In this document: positions 61,003-64,000 of the stretch, one piece after another | Layout of the letters: each line of letters starts with the position of its first letter | How positions within the stretch are numbered: position 1 is the first letter of the stretch | DNA from: Aquisphaera insulae | GTDB lineage: Bacteria > Planctomycetota > Planctomycetia > Isosphaerales > Isosphaeraceae | Assembly (NCBI RefSeq): GCF_011064615.1 | Contig: NZ_JAALJH010000030.1 | Coordinates: forward strand, 30,761 to 94,760 | Reading direction: 5' to 3' | Length of the DNA stretch: 64,000 nt | The notes under the pieces: generated by a model | The model's database searches: none | What the model was told of the DNA's origin: nothing | What the model saw: only the letters and a program-made list of their open reading frames with translations | Position numbers and translations under genes: made by a program

Positions 61003-62694
61003 TCAATCTTCGCGGACGATGTAGCCCTGCTCGACGAGCTTCGCGACGATGGCCTCGACGCATTCGTCCACGGAGAGCTTGCTCGTATCGAGCGTGACCT
61101 CGGCGCCCTCCGGTGCCTCATAGGGATCGTCGACGCCGGTGAAGCCCATCGGCCTGCCGGCGGCGACCGCGGCCCGGGCCGAGGAGTAGAGGCCCTTCAC
61201 GTCGCGCCGCTCGCAGATCTCGATGGGCGTCGAGCAGTAGACCTCGACGAAGTGGCCGCGGGACATGGCGCGGGCCTCGTCGCGGACCGCGCGGAACGGG
61301 CTGATCACCGAGCAGACCGTCGTCCCGCCCGCCCGGCAGACGAGGCCGGCGACATACCCGACGCGGCGGATGTTGATATCGCGATCCTCGCGGCTGAAGC
61401 CCAGCCCGCGGGAGAGGTGGGTCCGGATCTCGTCGCCGTCGAGGAAGGCACAGTTGCGGCCGGACTCGGCCAGCCGCTCGATGAGCGCGTGCGCGACCGT
61501 GCTCTTGCCGGACCCGGACAGCCCGGTGAACCAGATCGTCAGCCCTTGCCGCGACCTCGGCGGGTGCGTCTCGGCGAGGATCCGCGCCACGGCCGGGCGG
61601 GTGAACCAGTCGGGGAGCGTCAGGCCGGCGGAGAGGTAGTTGTCGTGGACCTCGGCCTCGGAAAGGGTCGCGGTCCTCGCCCCGTCGGGGACCTCATCGA
61701 TCGGGAGGTATCGGCGCTCGACCGGGAGATAGACCATCCGGCCTGGTGCGACCAGTCCCACGCCGATCTCCCCGGCTTGATCGGCCATCGTCCCCAGGCT
61801 TGAATGGTCGCCTTCGACGATCAGGTCCGAGCAGCCGTAGTTCCGCGCGACGATCGCGCGAAGCAGGACCTCACGGGGCCCGGCCCTTCGTTCCGCGAGC
61901 GGCAGGAGGCTGAGCACCGCGTTGCCGGCCTCGAAGCCCTCGGCCACGAACGCGCGGTAACAGCGTATGCGCGTGTAATGGTCCACGTCGCCCGGCTTCG
62001 TCACGCCCACCGAGGGCTGGATCAGCAGGCCGCCGCCGGTCATTCGGGCCGCCCGTCGGGCCATCTCCTCATCGGCCCGGTGCAGGGGGGTACTCGTCGG
62101 GAAGGCGACGATTCGGGACCAGCCCAGCGACCGGAAGTGCTCACGAAGCTCGGCGGGTGTCCGCCGGAGGTCCACGAAATCATAATGGGGCGGGGTGCGG
62201 ATGACCTCGAGCGGACCGGCCGCATGATACCTCGCGGTGCGGTCGACCCAGGCCGCGGAGGGATGCGACCCGTCGGGCGTGCCGTGGAATTCCTCAGCCT
62301 CGCGCGACCTGTCCGCCTCGTAGATCTCCTCGACGTGGAGGAAGGCGAGGAGGTTGCCGTAGACGTCCCGGAGGGCGAGCGTCTTGCCCTCCGCGACGCC
62401 CTCTCCCGGGGTGACGGGGAGCGTCACGGGCAACGGCCAGAGGGTGCCGTCGGCGAGACGACCCTCCGAAAGGACGCTCTCGTAGTCCTCTCGATTCAGG
62501 AAGCCCCGGAGTGGGGAGAACCCGCCGACGCTGAGCAGCTCGAGGTCGCACAGCGATCGGTCGTCGAGGGTGAGGCTCGCGAAGTCCCTCGCGGCGGCCT
62601 TCATCTCGGCCGCGCGGTCGGGGCCGACGATCAGGTCCACGAGCGTCCCGCCATACGGTTCGATCAGGTCGCCGCTCGGCATTGAAGATCCCAT
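61003..62694 (-). CDS. cysC: ATP-sulfurylase-like/APS kinase fusion; sulfurylase motifs degenerate
   Basis: A 563-residue two-domain protein. Residues 1-375 have the ATP sulfurylase fold (PUA-like N-domain, then the catalytic part). But the QTRN-P-x-HxAH motif reads FPTSTPLHRADEE at 198-210 and the GRDHAGPG loop reads EGDHSSLG at 294-301, so several ATP/sulfate-binding residues are gone. Residues 385-563 are a sound APS kinase: Walker A GLSGSGKST at 391-399, DGDEIR at 419-424, then SREDRDINIRRVGYVA. It should phosphorylate APS to PAPS; sulfurylation is doubtful. ATG at 62694 directly abuts the Rrf2 stop, implying coupling. An internal ATG at 62682 is a possible start. Third gene of the cysH operon. 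Confidence 0.85.
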   Translation of the reverse strand: MGSSMPSGDLIEPYGGTLVDLIVGPDRAAEMKAAARDFASLTLDDRSLCDLELLSVGGFSPLRGFLNREDYESVLSEGRLADGTLWPLPVTLPVTPGEGVAEGKTLALRDVYGNLLAFLHVEEIYEADRSREAEEFHGTPDGSHPSAAWVDRTARYHAAGPLEVIRTPPHYDFVDLRRTPAELREHFRSLGWSRIVAFPTSTPLHRADEEMARRAARMTGGGLLIQPSVGVTKPGDVDHYTRIRCYRAFVAEGFEAGNAVLSLLPLAERRAGPREVLLRAIVARNYGCSDLIVEGDHSSLGTMADQAGEIGVGLVAPGRMVYLPVERRYLPIDEVPDGARTATLSEAEVHDNYLSAGLTLPDWFTRPAVARILAETHPPRSRQGLTIWFTGLSGSGKSTVAHALIERLAESGRNCAFLDGDEIRTHLSRGLGFSREDRDINIRRVGYVAGLVCRAGGTTVCSVISPFRAVRDEARAMSRGHFVEVYCSTPIEICERRDVKGLYSSARAAVAAGRPMGFTGVDDPYEAPEGAEVTLDTSKLSVDECVEAIVAKLVEQGYIVRED

Positions 62695-63132
62695 TCAGAT
62701 GATCCAGTCCTGCGGCGTCGCCTGGGCGGCCAGCAGGGCGAGCGTCGTCCGTTCGAGGACGCACCGTTCGGCCTGGCGAACCTCCTCCCAGACTCCGGCG
62801 AGGACCTGAGCCGAGGAGGGATGCGCCGAGGACGAGTCGGGCGTCGAAGAGGGCTCCCGGGGAGGCAGGTCCGGGCCGTCGATGGCGCTCAGCACCTCCC
62901 GGAGGTTGATCTCCGCCGCGGGCCGCGCCAGGCGATAGCCGCCGGATGCGCCCCGGGTGCTGGCGACGAGGCCCGCCCCCTTGAGCAGGAGGAGGATCTG
63001 CACGAGGTATCGCTCCGGGATCCCGCGGGACCTGGCGATGTCGCGGATACGGAGCGGGGGCGCGGCCCGACCGGACTGTGCGAGCGCCAGCAGGGCCAGG
63101 CAAGCGTACTCCGCCTTCGCCGAGATCTTCAT
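62695..63132 (-). CDS. Rrf2-family transcriptional regulator
   Basis: A 145-residue winged-helix regulator. MKISAKAEYACLALLALA is the family N-terminus; the recognition helix is in IPERYLVQILLLLKGAGLV, followed by the wing STRGASGGYRLARPAAEI. The three Cys of IscR that hold an Fe-S cluster are missing; one Cys remains in AERCVLERT. So it is more like CymR, a cysteine-metabolism repressor, than IscR. Its place between cysH and the sulfurylase/kinase gene suggests control of sulfur assimilation. Start at the ATG at 63132 (AAGG upstream); a frame extension of seven codons is possible. It lies 45 nt after cysH. Confidence 0.88.
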   Translation of the reverse strand: MKISAKAEYACLALLALAQSGRAAPPLRIRDIARSRGIPERYLVQILLLLKGAGLVASTRGASGGYRLARPAAEINLREVLSAIDGPDLPPREPSSTPDSSSAHPSSAQVLAGVWEEVRQAERCVLERTTLALLAAQATPQDWII

Positions 63133-63177
63133 GGACGCGCCTTGTCGACTCAAACGGCTCCGAGCCCGTCTCCCGGA

Positions 63178-63900
63178 TCAGAGCTGGCTGCTATCGAGCG
63201 AATGGAGGCCGCACTCGGTCTTGGCCTGGCCCGCCCAGCGGCCCGCCCGCTCATCCTCCCCCGCGCCCACCGGCCGGGTGCACGGCCAGCATCCGATCGA
63301 CGGGTATCCCTGGTCGTGCAGCGGGTTGTACGGGACCTTGTTGGCGACGATGAACGCCCAGACGTCCCGCTTGGTCCAGGCCAGGAGCGGGTTGACCTTC
63401 GCCAGCCCGAACTTGGGGTCCCAGCCCAGCACCTTGGCCCTGGCACGGTCCGCCGACTGATCCGCGCGGATGGCCGTGATCCAGGCATCATACCCGACGA
63501 GCGCACGCCTCAGCGGGACGATCTTCCGCTCGTAGCAGCACCGCTCCGAGTTGATCGCGTAGAGTGGCCCGCCATTCTTCGCTTCGTACTCGGCGACACT
63601 CGTATCGGCCCCGACCAGCTCCACCTCGATGCCGTAACGCTCCGCGATCCGGTCCCGAAGGGCGAGCGTCTCCGCGAACTGATAGCCCGTGTCCAGGTTG
63701 AAGATCCGGACGTTCGCCTCGATCTCGGCCAGCAGGTGGATCAGGATACACCCTTCCGGCCCGAACGCCGTCGCCATCGTCAGGCGATCCCCATACCGAT
63801 CAACGGCCCACCGCAGGATATCCGTCGGCGCCGCACCCGCAAGTCGGTCGTTGACTTCGGTCAGCTCTTCCTCGGCCAGCATCGTCTCTGTCCCGGCCAT
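63178..63900 (-). CDS. cysH: adenylyl-sulfate (APS) reductase, 4Fe-4S type
   Basis: A 240-residue assimilatory enzyme reducing APS to sulfite with thioredoxin. The cluster motif of APS-type enzymes is complete: Cys121-Cys122 (ERCCYERK) and Cys204-x-x-Cys207 (GCWPC), and the catalytic Cys230 sits in ECGLH. TAFGPEG (near 44-50) and LDTGYQF (69-75) are the nucleotide-binding loops. PAPS-only enzymes (E. coli CysH) lack the first Cys pair, so APS is the expected substrate. GGGAG precedes the ATG at 63900; a second ATG is at codon 7. It is the first gene of an operon with Rrf2 and the APS kinase fusion; a sigma-70 promoter is visible upstream. Confidence 0.94.
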   Translation of the reverse strand: MAGTETMLAEEELTEVNDRLAGAAPTDILRWAVDRYGDRLTMATAFGPEGCILIHLLAEIEANVRIFNLDTGYQFAETLALRDRIAERYGIEVELVGADTSVAEYEAKNGGPLYAINSERCCYERKIVPLRRALVGYDAWITAIRADQSADRARAKVLGWDPKFGLAKVNPLLAWTKRDVWAFIVANKVPYNPLHDQGYPSIGCWPCTRPVGAGEDERAGRWAGQAKTECGLHSLDSSQL

Positions 63901-63938
63901 CGCTCTGGGCTCCCTGATAGGACCTCGTGTTGGGGGTA

Positions 63939-63967
63939 ATCTTACATTTCCTGGTGATGAAGGTCAA
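63939..63967 (-). promoter_or_regulatory. sigma-70 promoter of the cysH operon
   Basis: On the minus strand TTGACC (63967-63962), a 17-nt spacer and TAAGAT (63944-63939). Transcription would begin near 63932, giving a 32-nt leader before the cysH ATG. An Rrf2 operator could overlap it, but I cannot identify one. Confidence 0.6.
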
Positions 63968-64000
63968 CATTGCGGCCCTCTCGTCGTGTCCTTCTCCTCA

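Noticed and set aside
1..64000. CRISPR array, insertion sequence, prophage or integrase, rRNA genes
   Set aside because: No regularly spaced repeats, no transposase, recombinase or phage motifs, and no rRNA-like stretches were seen anywhere in the window.

Overview
The window is about 68-70% GC and looks like a chromosomal segment of a planctomycete, most likely of the Isosphaeraceae. The signs are an ECF sigma factor overlapping a Ser/Thr kinase with WD40-like repeats, a DUF1559 pseudopilin flanked by small lipoproteins, a PEP-CTERM exosortase substrate, Tat-exported Gfo/Idh and TIM-barrel proteins, and two giant surface proteins with an N-terminal LExLEDRxxLS motif. Family and genus are inferred from gene content; no rRNA, tRNA, insertion sequence or CRISPR array was found.

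Layout. 1-4.1 kb: sigma factor/kinase pair on the minus strand, the kinase running off the left edge. 4.5-8.8 kb: PEP-CTERM protein, priA, and nadD divergent from priA. 9.0-18.0 kb: a carbohydrate/aromatic-type catabolic neighbourhood (Gfo/Idh oxidoreductase, UroD-like methyltransferase, SDR, pectate-lyase-fold protein, a 1303-residue secreted glycosidase-like protein). 18.0-22.6 kb: a long palindromic element, a zinc-ribbon/acyl-carrier-protein fusion, a lipoprotein-pseudopilin-lipoprotein set and a squalene-cyclase-repeat protein. 22.6-36.4 kb: trpS, a beta-helix surface protein, a TPR protein, a kinase fused to a macro domain, topA with five zinc fingers, and a PpiD/SurA-like chaperone. 36.5-41.0 kb: a small gene behind a near-consensus promoter, a glycosyltransferase-like/DUF4912 protein, a GH57-like protein lacking catalytic residues, and two paralogous membrane proteins. 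41.3-49.7 kb: der, a sugar-isomerase-like TIM barrel, a methyltransferase, ald, an extreme His/Asp-rich protein, a second palindromic element, mtnA and small genes.

The most interesting region is 49.85-57.65 kb. An ACP, a ketosynthase with an intact Cys-His-His triad, a ketosynthase-like partner without the Cys, a ketoreductase-like SDR and a PLP-dependent alpha-oxoamine synthase lie beside a three-gene export system (FtsX-type permease, ABC ATPase, HlyD-type adaptor). Start/stop overlaps join the ketosynthase-like gene, the ketosynthase and the SDR. Together they suggest a type II fatty-acid/polyketide-like line whose chain is released onto an amino acid (a sphingoid-like or long-chain aminoketone product) and then exported. 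The product is inference.

The right end (61.0-63.9 kb) is a sulfur operon read leftwards from a recognisable promoter: APS-type cysH, an Rrf2 regulator, and an ATP sulfurylase/APS kinase fusion in which the sulfurylase active-site motifs are missing while the kinase motifs are intact. Other items worth follow-up are the two perfect palindromes (24-bp and 32-bp arms), the kinase-macro fusion and the zinc-ribbon ACP.
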